From NCBI RefSeq assembly GCF_004014805.1, contig NZ_ATDN01000005.1:87909-151908 (forward strand): a stretch of DNA of 64,000 nt, read 5' to 3'. Positions 27,767-36,720 of the stretch are shown here, piece by piece. This DNA is from Mycolicibacterium elephantis DSM 44368. GTDB taxonomy: Bacteria > Actinomycetota > Actinomycetes > Mycobacteriales > Mycobacteriaceae. Under the pieces are notes generated by a model. It did no database searches. It was not told the origin of the DNA and saw only the letters and a program-made list of their open reading frames with translations. The position numbers and the translations under genes were made by a program. Positions within the stretch are counted from its first letter, which is position 1, and each line of letters begins with the position of its first letter.

Positions 27767-28261
27767 GTGACCACGCCGCTTCTGCACGGGCTGCCGCCGA
27801 TCATCGCCGAGGGCGCCCACACGCTGATTCTCGGCAACATGCCCAGCGCGATGTCGCTGGCCGCGCAGCAGTACTACGGAAACCCGCGCAACGCATTCTG
27901 GCGGATCACAGGCGAGATCCTCGGATTCGCGCCCGACGACCCCTACCACTTGCGCGTCGCCGCACTCACGGGTCACGGGTTTGCGGTGTGGGACGTGCTG
28001 CGGTCGTGTCGACGGCTCGGCAGCCTCGATGCCGCCGTGGAACCGGACAGCATGGTACCCAACGACTTTCAGCAGCTGTTCGACGAACACCCGGGCATCG
28101 ATCGGGTGTTGTTCAACGGAGCGGCAGCCGAGCGGAACTACCACCGTCTCGTCAGTGCCGCGCCGACGGCCCGGTTCCGCCGACTGCCGTCGACCAGCCC
28201 GGCGCAGACCATGCGCTACCCGGACAAGTTGACGGCCTGGCGTGAGGGCATGCGTCAGTAG
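27767..28261 (+). CDS. Mug/HDG-type DNA glycosylase (deoxyinosine/uracil)
   Basis: Predicted base-excision repair glycosylase of 164 residues, family 6 of the UDG superfamily (hypoxanthine-DNA glycosylase-like). The characteristic block [20 protein letters not shown] continues into [15 protein letters not shown]. The downstream motif is [20 protein letters not shown] chose GTG 27767 ([12 protein letters not shown]), because upstream residues of the open frame lie inside the divergent cyclase gene. Substrate inferred from the family, not from sequence alone. Confidence 0.8.
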   Translation: MTTPLLHGLPPIIAEGAHTLILGNMPSAMSLAAQQYYGNPRNAFWRITGEILGFAPDDPYHLRVAALTGHGFAVWDVLRSCRRLGSLDAAVEPDSMVPNDFQQLFDEHPGIDRVLFNGAAAERNYHRLVSAAPTARFRRLPSTSPAQTMRYPDKLTAWREGMRQ

Positions 28262-28266
28262 CGGCA

Positions 28267-28326
28267 GCGAGCGTGCGCGAACTCGTGAATTTTGTCGGCG
28301 TGTCGGCTGCAGACACGCACACTCGC
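28267..28326. repeat. Dispersed 60-bp hairpin repeat, family B copy 1
   Basis: Outer arms GCGAGCGTGCG (28267-28277) and CGCACACTCGC (28316-28326), inner arms GTGTC/GACAC. A copy of the same length lies at 60782-60841 with 50 of 60 bases identical. It separates the glycosylase and the amidase pseudogene, which converge here, and may double as a terminator. Confidence 0.75.
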
Positions 28327-28336
28327 GGAAAAGCAG

Positions 28337-29636
28337 TTACGACACCGGCGGGTGACGGTGCGCCCACGGCCGGGCCTTCTCGATCTGCCCGGCCAGCGAC
28401 AGCAGCGTGGCCTCGTCGAACGGCCGGCCGACCAGCTGGATCGAGGTCGGCGCCCCGTTGGCGTCCACTCCCCACGGCACGACGGCCGCGGGCTGCCCGG
28501 TGACGTTGAACATCGCCTGAAACGGCACCCGCGCCGCCACCAGAGCCAAGGTCGAAACCGCGCCCCTGCGGTGATAGGCGCCGATGCGGGACGGTCCGGT
28601 CGCGGTGCCGGGGGTGATGACGACGTCGACATCGTCGAAGATCGTCTGAATCTGTTCGGAGAGCTCACTTTCCGCGGCCCGGATGCGGTTCATCCGCTGT
28701 TCGGAGATCAGCCCGCCGATCCTGGCGAAACTGCGCGTGCGCGATCGCCGTGCGCGGATAATCCGGATCGCGCACGATCACGTCGTGGCCCAAGCCACGC
28801 AACAGCGCACCGGCCTCGTCAACGGCGGCTCGCTGCGGTTTGCCGACCCGTGCCACCAACGGCGGTGGCACCTTGGTGCTCAACGCGATTCGCAGCGGCC
28901 TGGGTACGGTGGCGGCCGCCGTGACGAATGACGACACACCCCCGGTCACGTCCAGAAACAGCGCCGCGTCCTCGACGGTTCTGGTGATCGGACCGTTGAC
29001 ACTCAACCCGTTCCACGCGTCGTCGTGCGGCGCCAAGGGCACCCGATCCCGCTGCGGTTTGATGCCGAACAGCCCGCACCACGTCGCCGGAATGCGGATC
29101 GACCCCATGCCGTCGGAACCGAGCGCCATCGCCGTCAGGCCCGCGGCCACCGCCGCGCCGCTGCCCCCGCTGCTTCCGCCCGGCGTGTAGTCGGTGTTCC
29201 ACGGGTTGCGGGTCGCGCCGTAGGCGACCGTCTCGGTGAACGGCCAGATCATCATCTCGGGCACCGCGGTCTTGCCGATGATCACCGCACCCGCTTCGCG
29301 CAACCTCCGCACGACCTCGGCGTCCTGCGTACACGCCGGGCCGTGGGCCGCGCTGCCGTAGGTCGTGGTGGCCCCCGCGACGTCGACGTCGTCCTTGATG
29401 GCGATCGGTACGCCGAGCAGTAGACGGCGCTCCCCCGCGTTCAGCCGATCCTGCGCGAGGCCGGCTTCCTGGCGCGCCGAGTCGGTGAGCACGATGCGAT
29501 ACGCCCTCAGCTCGGGGTCGATCCGCGCGATGCGGTCCAGGTACAGCTCCAGCAGCTCCGGAGCGCTGATCGTGCCCGCCGCCAGTCGCCTGGCCTGCTC
29601 GGCGGCACCTGCGAAGGCAAGCTCACGGGTCTCCAT
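28337..29636 (-). pseudogene. amiB2: Amidase (AmiB2-like), internal deletion with frameshift
   Basis: Amidase-signature hydrolase, syntenic with Rv1263. The first frame (29636 down to 28665) contains the catalytic triad region: Lys in GVPIAIKDDVDV, GSSGGSGAAV with cis-Ser and nucleophile Ser. The frame then leaves homology after YPRTAIAHA. The C-terminal part resumes in another frame as SFARIGGLISEQRMNRIRAA near 28728 and runs to 28337. The two homologous pieces total about 432 residues against roughly 460 for the family, so about 30 residues plus the frame seem lost at about 28728-28740. The reading as pseudogene is an inference; the N-terminal 300 residues could still be made. Confidence 0.75.
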
Positions 29637-29702
29637 CCGCGGCAGCGTAGCCGCTCAGCGGCCGTATCGGGTGCCGTCGAGGAAACCGGCTAACGTGGCG
29701 GG

Positions 29703-30140
29703 ATGTCTTGTGTGTTCTGTGCGATCGTCGCCGGTGAGGCCCCTGCCATCCGGATCTACGAGGACGACGACTACCTCGCCCTGCTGGACATTCGCCCGTT
29801 CACCCGCGGCCACACGCTGGTCGTGCCGAAGCGGCACACCGTCGACCTGACCGACACCCCGCCGGAGACCGTCGCGGGCATGGTGAAGATCGGGCAGCGC
29901 ATCGCAATGGCCGCCCGAAACTCCGGGCTGCACGCCGACGGCAACAACGTCGTGATCAACGACGGTAAGGCCGCGTTCCAGACCGTGTTCCACATCCACC
30001 TGCACGTGGTGCCGCGACGCTCCGGAGACAAACTGTCGTTCGCCAAGGGCATGCTGCTGCGCCACGATTCCGACCGCGAAGAGACCGGGCGGCTGCTGCG
30101 GGAGGCGCTGGCGCAATTGGACGCCGCTGCGCAAGACTGA
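29703..30140 (+). CDS. HIT-family nucleotide hydrolase (Rv1262c type)
   Basis: 145-residue histidine-triad protein, predicted nucleoside phosphoramidate or dinucleotide polyphosphate hydrolase. The N-terminus MSCVFCAIVAGE has the CxxC pair typical of zinc-containing HIT proteins. The helix-ending PFTRGHTLVVPKRH is followed by the catalytic triad HIHLHV (about residue 98-103). ATG at 29703. The next gene follows after 4 bases, so the two are probably co-transcribed. Confidence 0.9.
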   Translation: MSCVFCAIVAGEAPAIRIYEDDDYLALLDIRPFTRGHTLVVPKRHTVDLTDTPPETVAGMVKIGQRIAMAARNSGLHADGNNVVINDGKAAFQTVFHIHLHVVPRRSGDKLSFAKGMLLRHDSDREETGRLLREALAQLDAAAQD

Positions 30141-30144
30141 GCAC

Positions 30145-30597
30145 ATGAGCATGCCCTTGTGGGAGCGCTACATCGGAGTGCCGCTGCTGCGGCTGCACGA
30201 CAAGATCTACCAGGGGACCAACGGCCGGATCGGGCACCGCATCCTGCCCGGCACCCCGCCCAACCTGCTGCTGCACACCGTCGGCGCCAAGACCGGGATC
30301 CAGCGCACAAATTCGTTGTCCTACGCCCGAGACGGCGACAACTACCTGGTCGTCGCGTCCAAGGGCGGCGACCCGAAAGCCCCGGGTTGGTATCACAACC
30401 TGAAGGCGAACCCGAACGTCGAGATCAACGTCGGCCCCAAGCGGTTCGCGGTGACCGCTCACCCGGTGCTGCCCGATGATCCCGACTACCCGCGGCTGTG
30501 GCGAATCGTCAACGAGAACAATGCCAACCGCTACGCGAACTACCAGAAGCGGACCACACGCCCGATTCCGGTCGTCGTCCTGACACCTCGTTCTTAG
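30145..30597 (+). CDS. Deazaflavin (F420)-dependent nitroreductase-family protein (Rv1261c type)
   Basis: 150 residues of the Ddn/FDOR split-beta-barrel family, which uses F420 or other flavins. Conserved blocks include LLHTVGAKTGIQRTNSLSYA, NYLVVASKGGDP, GWYHNLKANPNVEINVG and RLWRIVNENN. ATG at 30145 is four bases after the HIT gene stop. Substrate unknown. It ends 11 bases before a family A hairpin. Confidence 0.85.
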   Translation: MSMPLWERYIGVPLLRLHDKIYQGTNGRIGHRILPGTPPNLLLHTVGAKTGIQRTNSLSYARDGDNYLVVASKGGDPKAPGWYHNLKANPNVEINVGPKRFAVTAHPVLPDDPDYPRLWRIVNENNANRYANYQKRTTRPIPVVVLTPRS

Positions 30598-30608
30598 GCG
30601 TTGTCAGG

Positions 30609-30670
30609 CGCGAGCAGACGCCAAAACCCCCAAGAAGCGGGACTTCAGGGGGTTTACGCGTCTGCTCGCG
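30609..30670. repeat. Dispersed 62-bp hairpin repeat, family A copy 2
   Basis: Outer arms CGCGAGCAGACG (30609-30620) and CGTCTGCTCGCG (30659-30670) are perfect. The inner stem is AAACCCCC/GGGGGTTT with flanking mismatches. It lies between the convergent Rv1261c-type and LLM genes, and its right end is 2 bases from the LLM stop codon. Confidence 0.85.
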
Positions 30671-30672
30671 GT

Positions 30673-31710
30673 TTAAAACAGCTCTTTGGCCAGCAGTTCC
30701 AACGTCTTGTCGCGCGCCGGCGCGGTGGCCGGGTCGGTACCGCGGCGCGCCGACGCGACCGGGTTGACCATCACCTCGTCGACGTCGAACTGCTCGGCCA
30801 GCGCACGGATCTGCTCGGCGGCCTCGGTCGGGGTTCCGACCACGGCGCGCTGCAGTGCGTCCTCGGCGATCCGCTGCGCGTGCGGTGCCAACGTCTGGGC
30901 CTGCGCCTCCTCGACGAGTTCGAGCGGGCCAAGCGGTTGACCCGTGCGCAACCGAGCCATCATGTGCAGGTTCGGCAGCATCAACGCCTTTGCCTCCTCG
31001 GAGGTTTCGGCCACCGCCGCGTTGACGGTCAAGAACGTCAGCGGTTCTGCCGCCTGATCGCTGGGGCGGAACTTCGTCCGGTACACCTCCAGCGCCTCGG
31101 CGGTGCCCTTACCGGAGAAGTGATGAGCGAACACATACGGCAGGCCCTTCGCCGCGGCCAGGTTCGCCGAGTACATCGACGAACCCAACAGCCACAGTTT
31201 GGGCACCGACACCGCGGCCGGGGTGGCCTTGAGGATGTAGCGCTCGTTGGGGATCGGCACCCGCACCCCGCGCGGGCCCATCAGCGCGACGAGGTCGTCG
31301 AGGTAGTCGGGAAACGCCTCGATGTCACGATCGTCGCGGCCCGCGGCGTTCCGCAGCGCCCATGAGGTCACCGGGTCCGAGCCGGGCGCACGGCCGATGC
31401 CCAGGTCGATGCGGCCGGGATGCGCGGCCTCCAGCAGCGCGAACTGCTCGGCGACCGCCAGCGGCGCGTGATTTGGCAGCATCACCCCGCCGGAGCCCAC
31501 CCGGATGTGCGTGGTGTGTGCGGCCAGATGCGCGATCAACACCGGCGGGCTGGTCGCCGCGACCGACGGCATGTTGTGGTGCTCGGCCACCCAGAAGCGG
31601 GTGTATCCGAGGCGGTCCGCGGTCTGGGCGAGCTGCGTCGACGCCGCCAGCGCATCGGGGGTCGTCTGGTCGGTGCGTACGGGTACGAGGTCGAGAACAG
31701 AGAGCCGCAT
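30673..31710 (-). CDS. LLM-class flavin oxidoreductase
   Basis: 345 residues, luciferase-like monooxygenase family (MsnO8-type single-component subgroup). The start MRLSVLDLVPVRTDQTT, WVAEHHNMPSVAATSPPVLI, VGSGGVMLPNHAPLAVAEQF and DLGIGRAPGSDP are characteristic of this subgroup. Flavin (FMN or F420) and substrate cannot be told from sequence. I chose ATG 31710; the frame stays open much further upstream through the UDG gene, which is not credible. It sits where M. tuberculosis has Rv1260. Confidence 0.85.
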   Translation of the reverse strand: MRLSVLDLVPVRTDQTTPDALAASTQLAQTADRLGYTRFWVAEHHNMPSVAATSPPVLIAHLAAHTTHIRVGSGGVMLPNHAPLAVAEQFALLEAAHPGRIDLGIGRAPGSDPVTSWALRNAAGRDDRDIEAFPDYLDDLVALMGPRGVRVPIPNERYILKATPAAVSVPKLWLLGSSMYSANLAAAKGLPYVFAHHFSGKGTAEALEVYRTKFRPSDQAAEPLTFLTVNAAVAETSEEAKALMLPNLHMMARLRTGQPLGPLELVEEAQAQTLAPHAQRIAEDALQRAVVGTPTEAAEQIRALAEQFDVDEVMVNPVASARRGTDPATAPARDKTLELLAKELF

Positions 31711-31877
31711 TACACGCACAACGCCGGCGCGCACCAAACCGTTCCCCCGACTCGACCGACCGTGCAACACGCGACGATCTGCCCGAGGCGCTGCAGGTGT
31801 TCGACGAGTGGACCGTCGACCACTACGAGGAGATCCGCGGGCCCAGTTCAGCGGGGCGGCCGACGCGCAGTTCGCGA
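31711..31877. other. Intergenic gap with possible gene remnant
   Basis: 167 bases between the LLM start and the udgB stop. On the plus strand, 31779-31840 reads DLPEALQVFDEWTVDHYEEI, a protein-like segment without start or full frame. It may be the remnant of a lost gene at the place of Rv1260, or it may be chance. I see no RNA gene. Confidence 0.3.
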
Positions 31878-32711
31878 CTATTCGACGGATGCCAGCGCGC
31901 GGGCCCGTAGGAACACGTCGTCGAGCATCTGCGGGGTGAGCTTGCCGGTGAACGTGTTCTGCTGGCTGGGGTGGTAGCAGCCGATGAGCGTGACGTCGCC
32001 CAGCTTCACCGTTGCGCCATGACCGAATCGGGGTGCGGGCTTGCCCACCGTGCCCCCGCCGTTTCGCACCATCTGCAGTGCCGCCCGCCAGGCGAACCCG
32101 CCCAGCGCGATGATCACCCGCACAGTCGGTGACGTCAGCCGCCATTCCGCGTCGAGCCACGGCGCGCAGGTGGCCCGCTCAGCCGGCGTCGGCGCGTTTC
32201 CCGGGGGTGCGCAGCGCACGGCCGCGGCGACCCGAGTCTTGTTGAGCCGCAAGCCATCAGCAGCATCCACACAGACGGCCTGATTGGCCAGTCCGGCGCG
32301 GTACATCGCGGCGACGAGGAAATCGCCCGAGCGGTCACCGGTGAAGATCCGGCCGGTGCGGTTGGCGCCGTGTGCGGCGGGCGCCAGCCCGACGATCATC
32401 ACCCGCGGCCGCTTGGCTCCCCATCCCGGTATCGGCCGGCCCCAATACGGCTCGCCTGCGAAGGATTTCCGCTTCGCGGCGGCCACCTCTTCGCGCCACT
32501 GCACCAGCCGGGGGCAGGCCCGACACATCGAGATCACGGCGTCCAGCTCCTCGATGGTCTGCGCGGCGGCGGCCATCGCCGCCACCTGAGCCGGCGTCGT
32601 CGCCACCGCGGTGTCCGGCGTGGCCATGTCGCCGGGCCAGCCGGACCCCGGCGGCACCGGGGAGTCGAAGAGCTTTCCAGTACGTGGATGGGCCAGCTTC
32701 ACAAACACCAC
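31878..32711 (-). CDS. udgB: Uracil-DNA glycosylase, iron-sulfur type 5 (Rv1259 type)
   Basis: Base-excision repair enzyme of about 277 residues. Iron-sulfur ligands appear in [15 protein letters not shown] and [20 protein letters not shown]. The active-site motif is [19 protein letters not shown] and the C-terminal motif is [12 protein letters not shown]. The frame opens at ATG 32741, but GTG at 32711 or 32702 is preferred because homologs begin close to LAHPRTG. The upstream ATG would also lie inside the tap promoter. M. tuberculosis UdgB acts on uracil and other damaged bases. Confidence 0.87.
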   Translation of the reverse strand: MVFVKLAHPRTGKLFDSPVPPGSGWPGDMATPDTAVATTPAQVAAMAAAAQTIEELDAVISMCRACPRLVQWREEVAAAKRKSFAGEPYWGRPIPGWGAKRPRVMIVGLAPAAHGANRTGRIFTGDRSGDFLVAAMYRAGLANQAVCVDAADGLRLNKTRVAAAVRCAPPGNAPTPAERATCAPWLDAEWRLTSPTVRVIIALGGFAWRAALQMVRNGGGTVGKPAPRFGHGATVKLGDVTLIGCYHPSQQNTFTGKLTPQMLDDVFLRARALASVE

Positions 32712-32725
32712 TGTGCCTGCCAGAC

Positions 32726-32769
32726 AAAATCGCGTGCTCACCGGCCCCGGCCGTTGTTAGATACCCCTG
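32726..32769 (+). promoter_or_regulatory. Candidate WhiB7-type promoter for tap
   Basis: An AT-rich AAAAT (32726-32730) lies a few bases before a -35-like TGCTCA (32735-32740). A 17-base spacer is followed by -10 TAGATA (32758-32763), and the ATG is at 32770. This fits the AT-rich-box/-35 layout of WhiB7-dependent promoters, and M. tuberculosis tap (Rv1258c) belongs to that regulon. The spacing implies a leaderless transcript. Confidence 0.45.
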
Positions 32770-34017
32770 ATGAACAGCAAGCGCGGGCCGATCGTTCTGA
32801 TCCTGTTCTCCGCGTTGACGGCCGGAGCGGCCAACGGCATCTCGCTGGTCGCGTTCCCATGGCTTGTCCTGCAGCGCAACGGTTCCGCGGTGGACGCGTC
32901 GGTGGTGGCCATCGCGGGCTCGCTGCCTCTGCTGGTGGCGACGATCATCGCCGGCGCCGCGGTCGACTATCTGGGGCGCCGACGGGTGTCGATGATCTCC
33001 GACGCGCTCTCGGCGCTTTCGGTGGCGGCGGTGCCGGTGCTCGCGTTGGCGTTCGGCGTCGAGGTGCTCAACGTCGCGGTGCTGGCCGGCCTGGCGGCGC
33101 TGGGCGCGTTCTTCGATCCATCGGGCATGACGGCCCGCGAGACGATGCTGCCCGAAGCCGCCGAGCGCGCCGAGTGGACGTTGGACCGGGCCAACAGCGC
33201 CTATGAAGCGGTGTTCAACCTCGCCTACATCGTCGGTCCCGGAATCGGCGGGCTGTTGATCGCCACCGTCGGCGGGGTCAACACGATGTGGGTGACCGCC
33301 GCGGTGTTCGTGGTGTCGATCGTCGCGATCGCGGCGCTGCGGCTGGAGGGTGCGGGCAAGCCGGACCGCGACGCGCTGCCCGACGGCGTCTGGGACGGGG
33401 TCGTGGAGGGACTGCGGTTCGTCTGGAACCTGCGTGTGCTGCGCACGCTGGCGCTGATCGACCTCGCGGTGGTCGGGCTGTACATGCCGATGGAAAGCGT
33501 GCTGTTTCCGAAGTACTTCACCGACCGCGACGAGCCGGCCCAACTCGGATGGGTGTTGATGGCATTGAGCGTCGGCGGGCTCGCGGGCGCACTGTGCTAC
33601 GCGGTCACGTCGAAGTTCATGAGCCGGCGGGTCACCATGCTCACCGCGGTGCTCACGCTCGGACTGGCGATGTCGTTCATCGCGTTCTTGCCGCCGCTGC
33701 CGGTGATCCTGCTGCTGTCGGGGATCGCCGGCTTCGTCTACGGCCCCATCCAACCGATCTACAACTACGTCATGCAGACCCGTGCGCCGCAGCACCTGCG
33801 CGGCCGGGTGGTCGGAGTGATGGGATCGCTGGCCTATGCCGCTGGTCCGCTGGGGTTGGTCGTCGCGGGCCCGCTGACCGATGCCGCCGGCCTGCAGACG
33901 ACGTTTCTGGCGTTGGCACTGCCGATGGTGCTGCTCGGCGTCGTGGCGATCTTCCTGCCGACGCTGCGTGAGCTGGACCACGCGCCGGAGGCCGCCGCCG
34001 AGCAGGTCGATCAGTAG
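32770..34017 (+). CDS. tap: Tap-like MFS multidrug efflux pump (Rv1258c type)
   Basis: 415-residue, 12-helix major facilitator exporter in the cytoplasmic membrane. It begins MNSKRGPIVLILFSALTAG. Family motifs include VDYLGRRRVSMISDALSA (motif A), AYEAVFNLAYIVGPGIGG (motif C) and FVYGPIQPIYNYVMQTRAPQ. Sequence closely follows M. tuberculosis Tap, which exports tetracycline, spectinomycin and streptomycin-type drugs. ATG at 32770 starts about where transcription should begin. Its last 7 bases overlap the convergent LuxR-type gene. Confidence 0.92.
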   Translation: MNSKRGPIVLILFSALTAGAANGISLVAFPWLVLQRNGSAVDASVVAIAGSLPLLVATIIAGAAVDYLGRRRVSMISDALSALSVAAVPVLALAFGVEVLNVAVLAGLAALGAFFDPSGMTARETMLPEAAERAEWTLDRANSAYEAVFNLAYIVGPGIGGLLIATVGGVNTMWVTAAVFVVSIVAIAALRLEGAGKPDRDALPDGVWDGVVEGLRFVWNLRVLRTLALIDLAVVGLYMPMESVLFPKYFTDRDEPAQLGWVLMALSVGGLAGALCYAVTSKFMSRRVTMLTAVLTLGLAMSFIAFLPPLPVILLLSGIAGFVYGPIQPIYNYVMQTRAPQHLRGRVVGVMGSLAYAAGPLGLVVAGPLTDAAGLQTTFLALALPMVLLGVVAIFLPTLRELDHAPEAAAEQVDQ

Positions 34018-36653
34018 CCGGGGCGGGCGCTCTCGAGCCCGGCGGACGGGCCTTTCCTGGCGATCGCGGCCAGTTCCTCCCGTGTGCTCACGCCCACCCG
34101 CTGACACGCGCGGTACACGTGGCCCTCGACGCTGCGCACCGACATCACCAGCCGCTCGGCGATCTCGCGGTTGGACAGGCCGGCCACCACCAATTCGACG
34201 ACCTCGCGTTGCCGCCCGGTCAGCGGCTGGCCCGCCGGAGCCCGCAGCGCCGGGGTGCACAGCCCGCCGCAGGCGTCGCTGAGTTCCTTGGCCACCGCCG
34301 CCGCGTAGAGTCCGCGCTTGCGTTGTTGACCACGCGTGAAGGCGACCGCGGCCTGCGCGGCCACGTCAGCGGCGGTCGCGCGGTCACCGACCGCAAGGTA
34401 TTCGTTCGACGCGGCCAGCAGACCGTCCCCGTCATCGGTGGCCAACGACTCTGTATGCCGCGCAACGGCGTTGGCCAGCGGCAGCCCCAATTCGTCGGCC
34501 AACTCGCGGGTCCGGTCCACCCATGAGGTATCGCCCCACTGCGCGGCCGCCTGCAGGCAGGCCAGTTCGTATGTGGGCTGCTGTCGCTCGCGGGCCTGCC
34601 GCGCCGCGGCGCCGACAGTCGCGATGGCTTCGGCGAGGCGGCCGTTCGCGGCGTGCGCCCACCCGGTCGCGATGCTCAACGCCGTCTCCATGAACAGGTA
34701 ACCGGGCGGAACACAGTGCTGCGCCTCGGCCACCGCGGCGTCGGCCGCCTCGGCCTCCCCGAGTTTCGCATGTCCCTCTGCCAGCGCGAAGTACGTCGCT
34801 GGCCTCAGACCCGTTGTGACGCCGTGCTTTTCGACGCCCGCCAGCGCCTCGTGCAGAACCTTCACCGCCGCACCGGCGTTGCCCCGCATCAGCTCGCAGT
34901 GGCCCAGCAGGGACGCCAGGTTCGCGTAGGCCAGGCTCGGCACTTCGGTCGCCGATTCGGCGAGTCGCCGCACCATCGCTTCGCACTCCTGGGTGCGGCC
35001 GGTCAACCGGCATGCGCGGGCGTACACGCTGGCGAACCAGAACCGCATGTGGGACGCCTGGAACGAGGTCATGGCGCGGTGCAGCGCCGCCTCCGCGACC
35101 GTCGTCAGTTCCTCGGCCCGACCCAACGCGCCCAGGGCCATGGTCAGCGCCACCGCGGCCATCATGGCGTAGAAGTCCGTCGACAGCTCCGAATCCAATG
35201 CTGCCCTTGCCTTTTCCTCCGTTGCCAGACAGCGTGCCGAAACCGCGTCCACGCACGCCTCGATCGCGATGCGCGCGACCCGCTCGGCAGGTGACTCCGG
35301 TCCCGCAGCCAGCTCCTCGAGGATCGCCTCGGCGTCGTGGCAGCGGCCGAGCATCCAGAGCAGGTTGGTGGCCCGCAGGGTGGCCCACTGGTGGGCGCCT
35401 TCGGTGCCGTGCTCGCTGAGTTCCCGCAGCGCCTCCTCCGCCTGGCTGCCGCGGCCAAGCAGCAGCAGGTTCATCGCCCGGATGGCCGGCGCCTCGGGGG
35501 CACCGGCCGCGGCGGCCGCGGTGGCGAAGCGGTCGGCGAGGTCGAGGTCCAGCAGCGTCATCGCGTGGCGCGCCGACCGCAGGCACAGCTGCGGATCGGG
35601 CGGCAGGTCCGAGTCTAGGGCCAGCAGCGCGCGACGCACCGTCGCCCGCATGTCGGCGTCCGGGTCCTTGGCGAGCCGTTCGGCCAGCCTGCCGCGGACC
35701 TTCGACAGGTACATCTCCCCCGCGCCGGCCCGCCGCAGCTCGCCGAACAGCGGGTGCGCCAACCGCGCCATGAGGGTGGCGCCTGTGCGTTCGACGGTGA
35801 CCAGGTGCATCTGCTCGGCGGTCTCGAGGTCGGCGCGCCGCACCAGGTCGCACAGCACGTCGACGGGCAGCGGCTCGCACTGCGAAAGGGTGTCGACGAC
35901 GAGGGCCACCTGCGGATCGAGTTCTCCCAGCTGCCTGCCGACCATGTCGCTGATGCTCTGCGACACCGCGACGTCGTCGTCCCACATCCACACCCCGGCC
36001 GTGCACCGCATCCGGCCGGCGGCGACCTGGTCCTTGACGAGCTGCTGCAGAAACAGCGCGTTGCCGTCGGTGAGCTTCCAGAACCGCCGGGCACTGCGCG
36101 CGTCGACGGCCCCGCCGACGATGTCCTCGATCATCGCCCGCGTCGCCTCGGCCGACAACGGTTCCAGGTCCAGACGGGCCAACAGCCCGTCCTTCCACAG
36201 CGCGGTGACTGCGTCCGGTTCGTCGGCGCCGGCGCGCACAGTCACCACAAGTCGGGCGCCGCGGCTCTGCGCGAGTTGGTGCACGACGTGTGCCGACAGC
36301 CCGTCGAGCAGGTGGGCGTCGTCGACGCCGATCAGAACACGACCTCGATGTTGTTGGGCGACAAAGGAATTGATAACCCGACGCACATTGGGCATGGGGT
36401 CGGACATCGCGTCGCTGATCAACGCGGTGAACGCGCCAAGCGGCAGCGCGCGGGCGGACTCCGTGCCGACGATCCAATTGGTGCGCTCACCGTTGCGCTC
36501 CGCGCGGGTCACCACTTCGCGGGCCAGCCGGGTCTTGCCCACGCCGGCGGATCCGACGATCACGACGCCGGCTGTGTTGCCACCCCCGCCGAGCGCGCGG
36601 CGAATCACGTTCAACTCGCCGTCACGCCCCGCCAGCGGTGTCCCGCTGATCAC
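34011..36653 (-). CDS. Large LuxR-type ATPase regulator (LAL-like)
   Basis: About 880-residue transcription regulator. An N-terminal AAA/STAND ATPase domain has Walker A GSAGVGKTRLA (about residue 40) and Walker B RVLIGVDDAHLLDG. A long helical region with TPR-like repeats follows (about 330-800). The C-terminal LuxR helix-turn-helix is GLSNREIAERLVMSVRSVEG. I chose GTG 36653 (VISGTPLAGRDGE) because homologs begin near the LAGRDGE motif; GTG at 36698 is possible. It is divergent from the FAD oxidase/P450 genes and has no counterpart at this place in M. tuberculosis, so it is an inserted regulator. Its ligand is unknown. Confidence 0.82.
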   Translation of the reverse strand: MISGTPLAGRDGELNVIRRALGGGGNTAGVVIVGSAGVGKTRLAREVVTRAERNGERTNWIVGTESARALPLGAFTALISDAMSDPMPNVRRVINSFVAQQHRGRVLIGVDDAHLLDGLSAHVVHQLAQSRGARLVVTVRAGADEPDAVTALWKDGLLARLDLEPLSAEATRAMIEDIVGGAVDARSARRFWKLTDGNALFLQQLVKDQVAAGRMRCTAGVWMWDDDVAVSQSISDMVGRQLGELDPQVALVVDTLSQCEPLPVDVLCDLVRRADLETAEQMHLVTVERTGATLMARLAHPLFGELRRAGAGEMYLSKVRGRLAERLAKDPDADMRATVRRALLALDSDLPPDPQLCLRSARHAMTLLDLDLADRFATAAAAAGAPEAPAIRAMNLLLLGRGSQAEEALRELSEHGTEGAHQWATLRATNLLWMLGRCHDAEAILEELAAGPESPAERVARIAIEACVDAVSARCLATEEKARAALDSELSTDFYAMMAAVALTMALGALGRAEELTTVAEAALHRAMTSFQASHMRFWFASVYARACRLTGRTQECEAMVRRLAESATEVPSLAYANLASLLGHCELMRGNAGAAVKVLHEALAGVEKHGVTTGLRPATYFALAEGHAKLGEAEAADAAVAEAQHCVPPGYLFMETALSIATGWAHAANGRLAEAIATVGAAARQARERQQPTYELACLQAAAQWGDTSWVDRTRELADELGLPLANAVARHTESLATDDGDGLLAASNEYLAVGDRATAADVAAQAAVAFTRGQQRKRGLYAAAVAKELSDACGGLCTPALRAPAGQPLTGRQREVVELVVAGLSNREIAERLVMSVRSVEGHVYRACQRVGVSTREELAAIARKGPSAGLESARPGY

Positions 36654-36720
36654 GGCGCGACTATAACCGCTGGTCGGTTGGCGGCGTTCGGATTTCACAA
36701 CCTCCTCGTAGGATTGCGGC

